A stretch of 64,000 nucleotides of DNA from Pseudolabrys sp. (lineage in GTDB: Bacteria; Pseudomonadota; Alphaproteobacteria; Rhizobiales; Xanthobacteraceae). The notes below the pieces were generated by a model that saw only the letters and a list, made by a program, of their open reading frames with translations, did not search any database and had not been told where the DNA came from. Every line of letters begins with the position of its first letter. Positions within the stretch are counted from its first letter, which is position 1. Both the position numbers and the translations under genes were made by a program. The stretch covers positions 280,034-344,033 of the forward strand of contig JAHCKG010000002.1 in the NCBI GenBank assembly GCA_026125895.1, given 5' to 3'. Below, piece by piece: positions 23,472-32,218 of this stretch.

Positions 23472-24161
23472 TCACTTGCCGTCGGCGCGATGCACCACCG
23501 GCCAATCGACTTCGTCTTCCGCAAACAGCCAGGGCTCGGCGATACCGGCCGCTTCCCAGGCCTTGAAAGCCGGCAGCGCCATCACCGCGTCCATGTAGGC
23601 GCGCGTCTCGGGCGTCACCTCGACATCATACGTATGAAAGCGCGACACCACCGGCACATACATGGCGTCGGCGTTGCCGAATGCGCCGAAGAGAAACGGC
23701 CCGGCGCGCTCCGCCGTAGCGCCGAAGCGCGCGCGGCAATCGGCCCACAACGCCTCGATGCGGTGGACATTGCCCTGAACCGGTGGCGGAAGATCGCGCT
23801 TGATGATCTTGCGGGCGAAGTTGACCGGCAGATGGTTGCGCAGCGGCTGGAAGCCGGCATGCATCTCGTTGGCGACGACGCGGGCGTGCGCGCGCGCCGC
23901 AGCGTCCTTTGGCCACAGCCCGGCGGCGGGAAATTTGTCGGCGAGGTATTCGAGGATCGCCAGCGACTCCCAGACTCGGATGTCGCCATCGATGAGGACC
24001 GGCACCTTGCCAGTGCCGGAAACGTCGGCGACCGTCTTCTTGAATTCATCGGTCTCGAACGGGATCAGCACTTCCTCGAACGGAATGCCGGCAACGGTCA
24101 TGGCGATCCACGGCCGCAGCGACCAACTCGAATAGTTCTTGTTGCCGATGATCAGCTTCAA
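23472..24161 (-). CDS. Glutathione S-transferase family protein, tandem paralogue
   Basis: 229 residues from a TTG start at 24161 (reads MKLIIGNKNYSSWSLRPWIA), chosen because GGGAG lies eight bases before it and the alignment with the neighbouring paralogue begins there. GKVPVLIDGDIRVWESLAIL is the glutathione site. Upstream open frame has no support. 31 bases separate it from the first GST gene, likely one transcript. Confidence 0.88.
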   Translation of the reverse strand: MKLIIGNKNYSSWSLRPWIAMTVAGIPFEEVLIPFETDEFKKTVADVSGTGKVPVLIDGDIRVWESLAILEYLADKFPAAGLWPKDAAARAHARVVANEMHAGFQPLRNHLPVNFARKIIKRDLPPPVQGNVHRIEALWADCRARFGATAERAGPFLFGAFGNADAMYVPVVSRFHTYDVEVTPETRAYMDAVMALPAFKAWEAAGIAEPWLFAEDEVDWPVVHRADGK

Positions 24162-24274
24162 AAGCAGGGCTCCCTTTGTCCGAGTCGCGGCATGGTGCGG
24201 AAGCCGGCCGGTATGGACAAATGAATTTTGCAAATGCACGCCAGCAGCGGCGCTGATCATTCCGGCGCGCCGCG

Positions 24275-24685
24275 CTACCCTGCTTTGGGCTCCGGCACCT
24301 CGACGGGGCCGCCCGCTTTCTTCCAGGCGCCGAAGCCGCCGCGGATATGGGCGACCGGTTTGAGGCCCATGCGGTGCGCGGTCTGCGCCGCCAGCGCCGA
24401 GCGCATGCCGCCGGCGCAGAAGAACACGAACTTCTTGTCCTGCGCGAAAACCGGTTTGTGATAGGAGCCCGTCGGGTCGATCCAGAACTCCAGCATGCCG
24501 CGCGGGCAATGAAAGGCGCCGGGAATCTTGCCGTCGCGCTGCAGCTCGCGGATGTCGCGGATATCGACCAGCACCACGTCGTCGCGGCCGGCGAGCTTGA
24601 TGGCGTCGCCGGTCTCCAGGGTCTCGATCTCGCGCTCGGCCGCCGCGCACAATTCCTTGTAGGTGACGGTGATATTCTGCGGCAT
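24275..24685 (-). CDS. Single-domain rhodanese-like sulfurtransferase
   Basis: 136 residues. Rhodanese features: VVLVDIRDIRELQRDGKIPG (CH2A-type), GAFHCPRGMLEFW, and the active-site loop FFCAGGMRSALAAQ with the catalytic Cys at about residue 90. Ends HIRGGFGAWKKAGGPV. Transfers sulfur from a donor to cyanide or protein thiols; partner unknown. Cytoplasmic. Confidence 0.92.
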   Translation of the reverse strand: MPQNITVTYKELCAAAEREIETLETGDAIKLAGRDDVVLVDIRDIRELQRDGKIPGAFHCPRGMLEFWIDPTGSYHKPVFAQDKKFVFFCAGGMRSALAAQTAHRMGLKPVAHIRGGFGAWKKAGGPVEVPEPKAG

Positions 24686-24791
24686 CGGCTGACTTTCCTC
24701 GCGCCTTGTTCCGGGTGAAGCTCTAGACTAGCCGGTGTGGCAGACCGGCGGCAACGTGACAACCGCCGCAAAGTTCAAGGACCTTCGCGCC

Positions 24792-25490
24792 ATGCTCTCG
24801 TTCAGCCTGCCGGATGCCCTAGCCCTCGCGCTGTTTCTGCTCGCCTGGCTCGGCTACTCGATCGCCATCGAAAAGACCGCGCGCGGCAAGAAGAGCCTGA
24901 ACGCGCTGATGCACACCTACCGCGAGCAGTGGATCGACCAGATGATCGGCCGCGAAGTGCGCATCGTCGATTCCCAGGTCACCGCCGCCCTGCAGAACGG
25001 CACCGCCTTCTTCGCCTCGACCAGCCTCATCGCCATTGGCGGCGCGCTGTCGATGCTGCGCGCCGGCGACCAGATCCTGCAGGTGATGGGGCTGTTGCCG
25101 TTCAGCGTGGCCAACACGCCGGAGATGTGGGAGGCCAAGATCATCGGCCTCGCCGTGATCATGGTCTATGCCTTCTTCAAGTTCGCCTGGTCGTACCGGC
25201 TTTTCAACTATCTTGCCATCATGATCGGCGCGGCGCCGCCGCCGGCCGACCGCCACACCGCGGCGGCGCGCAGCTTCATCTACCGCGCCGCGCGGCTGTG
25301 CGAGGAAGCCGGCCTGCATTTCAATCGCGGCCAGCGCGCCTTCTTTTTCGCGCTCGGCTATCTCGGCTGGTTCCTCGGCCCGCTCGTCTTCGCGTTCACG
25401 ACGATCGCGGTGCTCATCGTGATGTGGCGGCGGCAGTTCGCCTCGGCCTCGCGCCGCGCCTTCGACACCGAGATCGTCGACGCCTCCTGA
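24792..25490 (+). CDS. DUF599 membrane protein
   Basis: 232 residues with about four membrane segments (FSLPDALALALFLLAWLGYS; FFASTSLIAIGGALSMLRAG; KIIGLAVIMVYAFFKFAWSY; FFFALGYLGWFLGPLVFAFT). The stretch LMHTYREQWIDQMIGRE and SYRLFNYLAIMIGAAP are typical of DUF599 (YqhA-unrelated, function unknown). The start at 24792 has AAGGA upstream; a GTG 19 codons earlier is possible. Confidence 0.85.
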   Translation: MLSFSLPDALALALFLLAWLGYSIAIEKTARGKKSLNALMHTYREQWIDQMIGREVRIVDSQVTAALQNGTAFFASTSLIAIGGALSMLRAGDQILQVMGLLPFSVANTPEMWEAKIIGLAVIMVYAFFKFAWSYRLFNYLAIMIGAAPPPADRHTAAARSFIYRAARLCEEAGLHFNRGQRAFFFALGYLGWFLGPLVFAFTTIAVLIVMWRRQFASASRRAFDTEIVDAS

Positions 25491-25499
25491 AATGCTGTC

Positions 25500-25670
25500 T
25501 CAGGACATGCCCATCAGCAGCGCAACGGCGCCGACGATGGTGAGCGCCAGCACCGCGGCGACCGTGGTGATGACGCGCTCGCCCCAGTGCTCGCTCAAGC
25601 CGAAATCGGCGTTGAAATCCGCGGCATCGGCATCGGACGGCCGGCGCGCGGGGACGTTGTTGGAAGCCAT
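25500..25670 (-). CDS. 56-residue single-span membrane protein
   Basis: Reads MASNNVPARRPSDADAADFN, then FGLSEHWGERVITT and a C-terminal hydrophobic span VAAVLALTIVGAVALLMGMS. Small proteins of this build (aligned PARRPSDAD...HWGERVITT) recur in Bradyrhizobium relatives, which supports it as a gene in spite of its size. Convergent with the DUF599 gene, nine bases apart. Confidence 0.7.
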   Translation of the reverse strand: MASNNVPARRPSDADAADFNADFGLSEHWGERVITTVAAVLALTIVGAVALLMGMS

Positions 25671-25834
25671 GGCTCCAATCCCCTTTTTCTAAGAAAAGGC
25701 ATCACGCGTGGAAGCAACGACGCGGATGGTGCGCGAGAACGCTGACGCGGACTCGGGCGCACGAATCGCCCTGACGGAAAAATGCTACCGCTGGTTTACC
25801 GCCTCGACAATCTTTAGTGCCGGGCGAGCGACGC

Positions 25835-26638
25835 TCACGGCGCGGGAAACAGCGCCGGTATCTTGCCGGTCAGGCGGTAGACGATGAGACCCAGCCATTC
25901 CCGCGACGCGCTGTCGAGGCGCTCGAGGCTGCGGCCGATGGCGAGGCTCGGCACGGTCGGCGGTTCGGGATCGGCGCGCCAGGCCGCCGGGTACGCCTCG
26001 ACTGGAAATCCCACGGCGCGGAAACAGCCGACCGCGCGCGGCATATGCTGCGCCGACGTCACCAGCAGCCAGCGCTCGCCCGGTTTGGGATTGGCGATGG
26101 CCTTGGCGAAGGCGGCGTTCTCCGCGGTGTTGCGCGAGCGCGTCTCGAGATCGACGCGCGAACGCGGGATGCCGAAGTCGTCGAGCAGCGGCCCGAGATA
26201 GTCGGTCTCCGGCGGCCGGTTGCCGGAGAGCGAGGCGTCGCCGCCGGCATAGACGATGCGGGCATTCGGATAGCGCCGCGCCAGGTGCGCCAGCGCGACA
26301 ATGCGGCCGCCATCGGCGCTGACCATCGACGTGCCGATCTGGCGCGACAGGCCAGAGGAGATGCCTCCCCCGAGCACGACGATGCCGGCCGGCGCGCCGC
26401 GCGCCGGACCGTCGGTCTTCTCCCAGGGCGGGAAGCGGCTCTCGAGGCTTTGCGTCAGCAGCGTGCCGAGCGGCGACACGCCGCCGATCGCCAGCAGGAC
26501 GATACTCACCATCATCAGGCGGATTCCGGCGCGGCGCCACCGCGTCATCGCCAGGACGATGCCGGCGATACCGGCGAGCAGCATCAGGCTCGTCGGCAGC
26601 AGCAGAACGGTGACGGTCTTGGACAGGATAAAGAACAT
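25835..26638 (-). CDS. YdcF/ElyC-type (DUF218) membrane protein
   Basis: 267 residues. Two N-terminal spans (VTVLLLPTSLMLLAGIAGIV and GIRLMMVSIVLLAIGGVSPL), then the DUF218 domain: GIVVLGGGISS, YAGGDASLSGNRPPETDYLG, DLETRSRNTAENAAF and LLVTSAQHMPRAVGCF. E. coli ElyC/SanA relatives act in envelope and peptidoglycan integrity. Substrate unknown. Confidence 0.9.
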   Translation of the reverse strand: MFFILSKTVTVLLLPTSLMLLAGIAGIVLAMTRWRRAGIRLMMVSIVLLAIGGVSPLGTLLTQSLESRFPPWEKTDGPARGAPAGIVVLGGGISSGLSRQIGTSMVSADGGRIVALAHLARRYPNARIVYAGGDASLSGNRPPETDYLGPLLDDFGIPRSRVDLETRSRNTAENAAFAKAIANPKPGERWLLVTSAQHMPRAVGCFRAVGFPVEAYPAAWRADPEPPTVPSLAIGRSLERLDSASREWLGLIVYRLTGKIPALFPAP

Positions 26639-26692
26639 GAGGCCCCGGGCGGAGGTCGCGCGCCGGAGCCTATCACATCGGTGGCGGCGCGA

Positions 26693-27442
26693 TCAGCGCG
26701 ACTTCTTCCAGGCTTCGTAGCGCGCCTTGTTCGCCTCGTTGGGCGGATAGAGGCCCGGCAGCTTCTCGCCCTTCTCCACTTCCTGCACCAGCCAGCTTTC
26801 CATCAGCTCGTGCTCGGCGCCCTCATGGGTGACGAACTCGACGAGGTCGTGCGGGATCACCACGGCGCCGTCGTCATCGGCGACGATGATGTCGCCGGGG
26901 AAGATGGCCGCGCCGCCGCAGCCGATCGGCTCGTTCCAGCCGACGAAGGTGAGCTGGTTGACGGAGGCCGGCGCGGCGACGCCCTGACACCAGACCGGCA
27001 GGCCAGTGCCGAGCACGCCGTGCTTGTCGCGCATGACGCCGTCGGTGATCAGCGCCGCAACCTTGCGCTTGACCATGCGCATGCAGAGGATATCGCCGAA
27101 GATGCCGGCGCCGGTGACGCCCATGGCGTCGGCGACGCAGATGCAGCCTTCCGGCATGGCCTCGATGGCGGAGCGCGTCGAGATGGGGTTGAGCCAGCTC
27201 GCCGGCGTCGCCAGATCCTCGCGCACCGGCACGAAGCGCAAGGTGAAGGCCGGGCCGACGATGCGCTTGCCGGTATGGCCGAACGGCATGGCGCCCTTCA
27301 TCCAGGCGTGACGAATGCCCTCCTTCAGCAGCATCGTCGTGACGGTGCCGGTGGTGACGGTGCGCAGCACGTCGAGCGTCGCAGGGTTCGCCGCGACGGG
27401 CGACGCGGTCATGGTCATCGGCGTGATCGAGGTCGTGGTCAT
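26693..27442 (-). CDS. RraA-family protein (HMG/CHA aldolase-like)
   Basis: 249 residues. Core: LRTVTTGTVTTMLLKEGIRH, GPAFTLRFVPVRED, CICVADAMGVTGAGIFGDIL, ALITDGVMRDKHGV and the C-terminal DIIVADDDGAVVIPHDLVE. These are the RraA/4-hydroxy-4-methyl-2-oxoglutarate aldolase family residues (G..GD, RD, DGVVVIP). Metal-dependent aldolase or decarboxylase; true RNase E inhibition is unlikely. 18 bases behind the VUT gene, same strand. Confidence 0.88.
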   Translation of the reverse strand: MTTTSITPMTMTASPVAANPATLDVLRTVTTGTVTTMLLKEGIRHAWMKGAMPFGHTGKRIVGPAFTLRFVPVREDLATPASWLNPISTRSAIEAMPEGCICVADAMGVTGAGIFGDILCMRMVKRKVAALITDGVMRDKHGVLGTGLPVWCQGVAAPASVNQLTFVGWNEPIGCGGAAIFPGDIIVADDDGAVVIPHDLVEFVTHEGAEHELMESWLVQEVEKGEKLPGLYPPNEANKARYEAWKKSR

Positions 27443-27460
27443 GGGTGTGTCCGTGTCAGA

Positions 27461-28024
27461 TTAAGCCGGAGCCAGGCCGAGGCGCGCGTCGCGGCGGCGC
27501 ATGTACGCCACCAGCGGGATGGAGAGTAGCACCATCCAGGCCTTGCCGACGACCTGCCCGGCGAGGAAGTCGAGCGAGCCGAAGGCGAGATAGAGGAAAA
27601 CGATGGAGTCGATCACCAGGCCAACGACGCCGGAGGCGACAACCGCCAGCACCAGGCGGCGGCGCGCCAGCGGCGTGTAGACGGCGAAGTCGGCCGCTTC
27701 CGACAGCAGGAAGGCGAAGGCCGACGCCGTGACCAGCGCCGGCGGCGCGATCGCGGCCGAGAGCAGCGCGCCGGCGACGATGGCGCCGACGCCGAACTCA
27801 ACGCCGAGGCGGCGCTGCACCAGATCGCGCAGCACCAGCGCCGCGCCGATCATCAGCACGCCGGACGGCGCCATCAGCCCGGGCGCCACCGGCACCAGGC
27901 ACGGGCCGTTGGCTGGGCACACCGTGCCGGCATTGCCGATCATCCAGTTGGCGGCGGGAACGGTGAGACAGAACAGCGCGAGGAAGATCGCGCCTTCGAT
28001 ATTCTTTCGCTTTTCAATCGACAT
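27461..28024 (-). CDS. VUT-family queuosine-precursor transporter-like protein
   Basis: 187 residues, about six membrane segments. Conserved pieces include LMAPSGVLMIGAALVLRDLV, LGVEFGVGAIVAGALLSAAI and FLLSEAADFAVYTPLARRR, as in the VUT (YhhQ/QueT-like) family that imports queuosine precursors. Directly behind queC on the same strand, which fits a role in 7-deazaguanine metabolism. Confidence 0.85.
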   Translation of the reverse strand: MSIEKRKNIEGAIFLALFCLTVPAANWMIGNAGTVCPANGPCLVPVAPGLMAPSGVLMIGAALVLRDLVQRRLGVEFGVGAIVAGALLSAAIAPPALVTASAFAFLLSEAADFAVYTPLARRRLVLAVVASGVVGLVIDSIVFLYLAFGSLDFLAGQVVGKAWMVLLSIPLVAYMRRRDARLGLAPA

Positions 28025-28066
28025 GGCAGCTCGGCGGCATTCGAATCGATAACCGGCGCGGACCGG

Positions 28067-28792
28067 TCAGGCGGGGCTGTCGGCGAGGAATTTGGCGTAG
28101 CCTTGGGCGCGCAATTCGCAGGCCGGACAGGCGCCGCAGCCGTACCCCCAAGGGTGCCGGTGCGCGCGGTCGCCGACGTAGCAGGTATGAGTTTCCTCGA
28201 CAATGAGGTCGAGGAATGCCTGCCCCGCGATCTCCTTGGCCAAATCTCGCGCCATGGCGAAGGTTCCCGCCTTGTCGACCCACATCAGCGGCGTATGGAT
28301 CGTGACGCGGCGGTCGAGGCCGAGGCTGAGCGCGACCTGCATCGCCTTGACGGTGTCGTCGCGGCAGTCCGGGTAGCCGGAATAATCGGTCTCGCACATG
28401 CCGGCGACGATGTGGCGGGCGCCGCGCCGGTAGGCGAGCGCGCCGGCGAAGGTGAAGAAGATCAGGTTGCGCGCCGGCACGAAGGTATTCGGCAGGCCGC
28501 TGTCGGCATAGGCAATCGCCGTCTCGCGAGTCAGCGCCGTCTCGGACATCGTCGCGAGCGCATCGAGCGCGATCATGTGGTCCTCGCCCAGCCGCTCGCG
28601 CCAGGCCGGCTTGAGCGCGCCGATCGCCTCGCGCAGCCGCGGCCGCACCTCGAGCTCGACGGCATGACGCTGGCCGTAGTGAAAGCCGACGGTCTCGACG
28701 CGCGCGAAACGCTCGAGCGCCCAGCCGAGACAGGTCGTCGAGTCCTGCCCGCCCGAGAACAGGACGAGCGCGACGTCGTTGGCGGTGGTCAT
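28067..28792 (-). CDS. queC: 7-cyano-7-deazaguanine synthase
   Basis: 241 residues. ATP-dependent conversion of 7-carboxy-7-deazaguanine to preQ0 for queuosine tRNA modification. PP-loop [12 protein letters not shown] at 10-20; [15 protein letters not shown] in the middle; zinc-binding [15 protein letters not shown] near the end. The start ATG at 28792 has GAGG ten bases upstream; a TTG three codons earlier would overlap the RBS. Other queuosine genes (queD, queE, tgt) are not in the window. Confidence 0.95.
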   Translation of the reverse strand: MTTANDVALVLFSGGQDSTTCLGWALERFARVETVGFHYGQRHAVELEVRPRLREAIGALKPAWRERLGEDHMIALDALATMSETALTRETAIAYADSGLPNTFVPARNLIFFTFAGALAYRRGARHIVAGMCETDYSGYPDCRDDTVKAMQVALSLGLDRRVTIHTPLMWVDKAGTFAMARDLAKEIAGQAFLDLIVEETHTCYVGDRAHRHPWGYGCGACPACELRAQGYAKFLADSPA

Positions 28793-28810
28793 GAGCCGCA
28801 ATCCTCAGAT

Positions 28811-28884
28811 GTCATCGTCCGCGAAAGCGGGCGATCCAGCGTTTGTTGCCAAGGGCTGGATGGTCCGCATGCGCGGACCATGAC
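28811..28884. repeat. Palindromic repeat, type B, second copy
   Basis: GTCATCGTCCGCG...GCGATCCAGC and GCTGGATGGTCCGC...GGACCATGAC fold on each other around the loop GTTTGTTGCCAAGG. Same architecture as 8462-8551 with different arm sequence. Between queC and the aldo/keto reductase gene. Confidence 0.7.
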
Positions 28885-28927
28885 GGCGGCATGTATATCT
28901 GCGCCGTCTGCCACACACACGGCCGCT

Positions 28928-29743
28928 TCAATCCCACGCCGGCGACCACGCCAGATTGACGATGCGCTTGGCCGCGCCCGACAGGCCGGCGATCTCCGCC
29001 ATCTCGGCATCCGACAGTTTGAAATCGAAGATGGCGAGGTTCTCCTCAAGCCGCTCGAGCTTGCTGGTGCGCGGAATGACGACGACATTTTGTTGGACAA
29101 GCCAGCGCAATGACACCTGCGCGCCGCTCTTGCCGTGCGCCTTGCCGATGCGCTCGAGCACCTCGTTGCCTTTGGCCGAGCCACGGGCGATCGGGCTGTA
29201 GGCGACGACCGCGATACCATGACGCTTGCAGGCGGCAATCACCTTCGACTGGTCGAGAAACGGATGATACTCGATCTGATTGCAGACCAGCGGCTCATCA
29301 CAAACCTGCGTCGCCTCGTCGAGCAGCTTGACAGTGAAGTTCGACACGCCGAGTTGCTTGACGTAGCCAGCCTGCTTCAATTTCGCCATCGCGCCGAGGG
29401 TCTCGGCGAGCGGAATGCGCTCGTTCGGCCAGTGGATGAGCAACAGATCGATCTCGTCGATGCGCAGCTTGCCGAGGCTCTCCTTGACCGAACGCTCGAC
29501 GTCCTGCGGCGCCATCATGGTATGCGCGACCTTGGTCGTCACCATCACTTCGGCGCGCTTGCCCGAGGCGCGCACGCCCTCGCCCACCTCGGTTTCGTTG
29601 GCATACATCTGCGCCGTATCGATGTGGCGATAGCCGAGCCGGATCGCCTGTTCGACGAGCCGCGCGCAATCGCGTCCGCGCAATTCCCATGTACCGAGCC
29701 CGACGATCGGGATCTTGAAACCTTTGGCTTCGACGGTCTGCAT
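28928..29743 (-). CDS. Aldo/keto reductase
   Basis: 271 residues. NADPH-dependent carbonyl reductase, TIM barrel. Catalytic tetrad visible: Asp and Tyr in YRHIDTAQMYANE (about 40-52), Lys in VMVTTKV (about 73), His in LLLIHWPNE (about 105). The C-terminal VVVIPRTSKLERLEEN binds NADPH. GGAG six bases before the ATG. Paralogue of the broken copy upstream. Confidence 0.93.
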   Translation of the reverse strand: MQTVEAKGFKIPIVGLGTWELRGRDCARLVEQAIRLGYRHIDTAQMYANETEVGEGVRASGKRAEVMVTTKVAHTMMAPQDVERSVKESLGKLRIDEIDLLLIHWPNERIPLAETLGAMAKLKQAGYVKQLGVSNFTVKLLDEATQVCDEPLVCNQIEYHPFLDQSKVIAACKRHGIAVVAYSPIARGSAKGNEVLERIGKAHGKSGAQVSLRWLVQQNVVVIPRTSKLERLEENLAIFDFKLSDAEMAEIAGLSGAAKRIVNLAWSPAWD

Positions 29744-29925
29744 GGTCCACTCCGGCTATTGGCCGCCTTCCGCGTCCTGCAGGAATTCCAGCAGCAACAG
29801 CGGCACCGGGCCGTCTCCCTCTTAGCACAGGACGCCGACATCGGCCTCGCCATGCTGCCCCAGGAATTGGTCCCAGCAGGTCGCACCGCGCGAGGCGATT
29901 CCGGCGCGCTGCACGGCTGTCATCG

Positions 29926-30764
29926 TCACGGCGTATCCCATTGCGGCGCGATCGGCGGGCTGACCACGCGCATGTTGGTGTCGTTGAGCTTGGTCAGCTC
30001 CGCCATCTCGGCGGCCGTGAGCCTGAAATCGAACACATCGAGATTAGCCTTGAGATGCTCGGGATTGGACGAGCGCGGAATGGCGATCATGCCGCGCTCG
30101 ACAAGGTATCGCAGCGACACCTGCGCCGCGCTCTTGCCATGCGCCTTGCCGATGCGCTCCAGCGCCTCGGCGCCAATTCCTTAGAACCTTGCACCTTGCC
30201 GCGCGCGATCGGCACATAGGCGACCACCGCCATGCCGTGCCGCTTGCAGGCGGCAACCACCTTGTCCTGGTTGATGAAGGGATGAACCTCGATCTGGTTG
30301 CAAACCAAGGGCTCGCTGGTCGCCGCCCACGCCTCGTCGAGCAGCGCGACGGTGAAGTTGGAGACGCCGATGTGCCGGGCCTTGCCCTCCTTCTTCGCCT
30401 TGCACAACGCACCGATGGTGTCGGCGATCGGCACCTCCTTGCTCGGCCAGTGAATCAACAACAGATCGACATAAGGCAGTTGCAGGTTGGCGAGGCACTC
30501 ATCGACCTTGCGGGCGAAGGCGTCGGGCCGGGCCTCGCTCTCGCGCACCTTGGTGGTGATGAAGACATCGCCGCGCCTGACCCCTGAGGCCCGCAGCGCG
30601 TCGCCGTTCTCCTTCTCGTTGCCGTAAAAGGCTGCCGTATCGAGGTGCCGGTAGCCGAGGTCGAGCGCAGTCCTGATCGCTTTGGTGCCGGCCTCGCCGG
30701 TCAGTTGCATGGTCCCGAGGCCTATCTGAGGGATATGGGCGCCATGGGCATCGACGTATTGCAT
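29926..30764 (-). pseudogene. Aldo/keto reductase with a single-base frameshift
   Basis: The N-terminal 200 residues (MQYVDAHGAHIPQIGLGTMQ, YRHLDTAAFYGNE, FITTKV, LLLIHWPSKE) are intact to KVQGSKEL. There the frame shifts: the correct continuation, AEALERIGKAHGKSAAQ and VERGMIAIPRSSNPEHL, is in another frame and ends at 29926. One missing G at about 30170-30178 explains it. All catalytic residues lie before the break; the NADPH-binding C-terminus is lost. Natural mutation or sequencing error. Confidence 0.8.
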
Positions 30765-30935
30765 GAGCGGTACTCCGGGGGCGGCGGAGCGCCAGATTAC
30801 CGCCTGCCGGCCCCCTGCCAACCGCAGTTAGCGCAGGGCGGCCCGGCGCCGGCCTTTCGAAGATGCAGGATTTTTAATGTTTCGCCGGCCGGCGGACATT
30901 GTTCGGCCGGCCAAGCAATTGCGCCCGCTTCTCAC

Positions 30936-30952
30936 ATTGGAATAATTCAAGA
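30936..30952. promoter_or_regulatory. ICE-like candidate iron-regulatory motif
   Basis: ATTGGAATAATTCAAGA has the GAA-N3-TTC core and partial flanks of the iron control element bound by Irr in Hyphomicrobiales (consensus TTTAGAA-N3-TTCTAAA); four of the eight flanking positions match. It lies 73 bases before the cupredoxin start. Confidence 0.35.
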
Positions 30953-31024
30953 GTGAAAATAAGGACTTGCATCGGGAGGCTTTAATGGTTTTGTGAGCCG
31001 GACAGAGCAAAATCCGGGAAAACC

Positions 31025-31357
31025 ATGCGCACCTTGATCACCGCTATCACCTTTGCCGCCGCCGTGGCGCTCGCGCCTGCCCTCGCCCAGGCGGCCGACG
31101 ACTACACGCTGACCATCAAGGACCACAAGTTCACTCCGGCCGAGCTCAAGGTACCGGCCAACAAACGCGTCGCCATCACCGTGGTCAACAGCGACTCGAC
31201 GCCGGAAGAGTTCGAGAGCCATTCGCTCAAGGTCGAGAAGATCATTCCCGGCGGCGCCAAGGCCACGGTGCGTATCGGCCCCCTCAAGCCCGGCCGTTAC
31301 GATTTCTTCGGCGAATTCCACGAGGATACCGCCAAGGGCGTCGTCATCGCCGAATAA
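31025..31357 (+). CDS. Periplasmic cupredoxin-domain protein of iron uptake
   Basis: 110 residues. Signal peptide ending ALAQA-ADDY, then one cupredoxin domain: DHKFTPAELKVPANKRVAI, SDSTPEEFESHSLKVEKI and GPLKPGRYDFFGEFHEDTAKG. The domain matches the N-terminal cupredoxin domain of EfeO. It probably oxidises or delivers iron to the FTR1 permease 26 bases downstream. Confidence 0.88.
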   Translation: MRTLITAITFAAAVALAPALAQAADDYTLTIKDHKFTPAELKVPANKRVAITVVNSDSTPEEFESHSLKVEKIIPGGAKATVRIGPLKPGRYDFFGEFHEDTAKGVVIAE

Positions 31358-31383
31358 GATGTAACTTACGCAGTTGAACCCCC

Positions 31384-32208
31384 ATGCTCGGCGCCCTGAT
31401 CATCGTCTTTCGTGAAGTCCTCGAGGCCGGCCTCATCATCGGCATCGTGATGGCGGCGACGCGCGGCGTTGTTGGCCGCGGTCGCTGGGTGACAATCGGC
31501 GTCGGTGCTGGCGTTCTCGGCGCAGCGGTGGTGGCCATCTTTGCCGGTGCGATCTCGGAGGCCTTCGAAGGCGCCGGCCAGGAACTGTTCAACGCCTGCA
31601 TTCTCGGCGTCGCCGTCGTCATGCTGATGTGGCACAACGCCTGGATGGCGCGGCACGGCCGCGAGATCGCCGCCGAAATGCGCCAGATCGGCAACGACGT
31701 CAGTGAAGGCGCCAAGCCGCTGACCGCGCTCGCGGTGGTGGTCGGCCTCGCCGTGCTGCGCGAAGGCTCGGAAGTGGTGCTGTTCCTCTACGGCATCTTC
31801 GCGCAAGGCACCTCCGGCCTGTCGCTGCTGACCGGCGGCGTGCTCGGGATCGTCGCCGGCGCTGCCTTCACCGGCCTGACCTATGCCGGCCTGCTGACCA
31901 TTCCGCAGCGCTACATCTTCTCGGTGACGAGCTGGCTGATCGCGCTGCTCGCCGCCGGCATGGCCGCGCAGTCGGCGCAATTCCTCTACAACGCCGGCAT
32001 CATCAACCGCATGGGCGACACGGTGTGGGATACGTCGTGGCTGCTCAGCGAGAGCAGCCTGTTTGGCCAGCTCATGCACACGCTGATCGGCTACGTGTCG
32101 CAGCCGACGGCGCTCCAGCTCGTCGCCTATATCGGCACGCTGCTGGCGATGTATGTGCTGATGCGCATTGCCCGCTACCGGCCGCAAGCGCGGCCGGTCA
32201 GCGTCTGA
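31384..32208 (+). CDS. FTR1-family iron permease
   Basis: 274 residues, seven membrane segments. The two iron-binding RExxE motifs are REVLE at residues 10-14 and REGSE at 126-130. A further acidic segment, SEAFEGAGQELFNA, lies at 59-72. Related to EfeU; with the cupredoxin it forms a minimal two-gene high-affinity iron importer. No peroxidase (EfeB) gene is adjacent. Oxidation of ferrous iron is inferred from relatives. Confidence 0.93.
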   Translation: MLGALIIVFREVLEAGLIIGIVMAATRGVVGRGRWVTIGVGAGVLGAAVVAIFAGAISEAFEGAGQELFNACILGVAVVMLMWHNAWMARHGREIAAEMRQIGNDVSEGAKPLTALAVVVGLAVLREGSEVVLFLYGIFAQGTSGLSLLTGGVLGIVAGAAFTGLTYAGLLTIPQRYIFSVTSWLIALLAAGMAAQSAQFLYNAGIINRMGDTVWDTSWLLSESSLFGQLMHTLIGYVSQPTALQLVAYIGTLLAMYVLMRIARYRPQARPVSV

Positions 32209-32218
32209 CGTCTGCCGC

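Noticed and set aside
28793-28927. preQ1 or other riboswitch before queC.
   Set aside because: The region holds only a palindromic repeat; no C-rich hairpin plus A-rich tail of a preQ1 aptamer was seen.
29744-29925. Possible third remnant or tiny genes between the two aldo/keto reductases.
   Set aside because: Only frames of 18 and 33 codons with no recognisable product; not enough to call.
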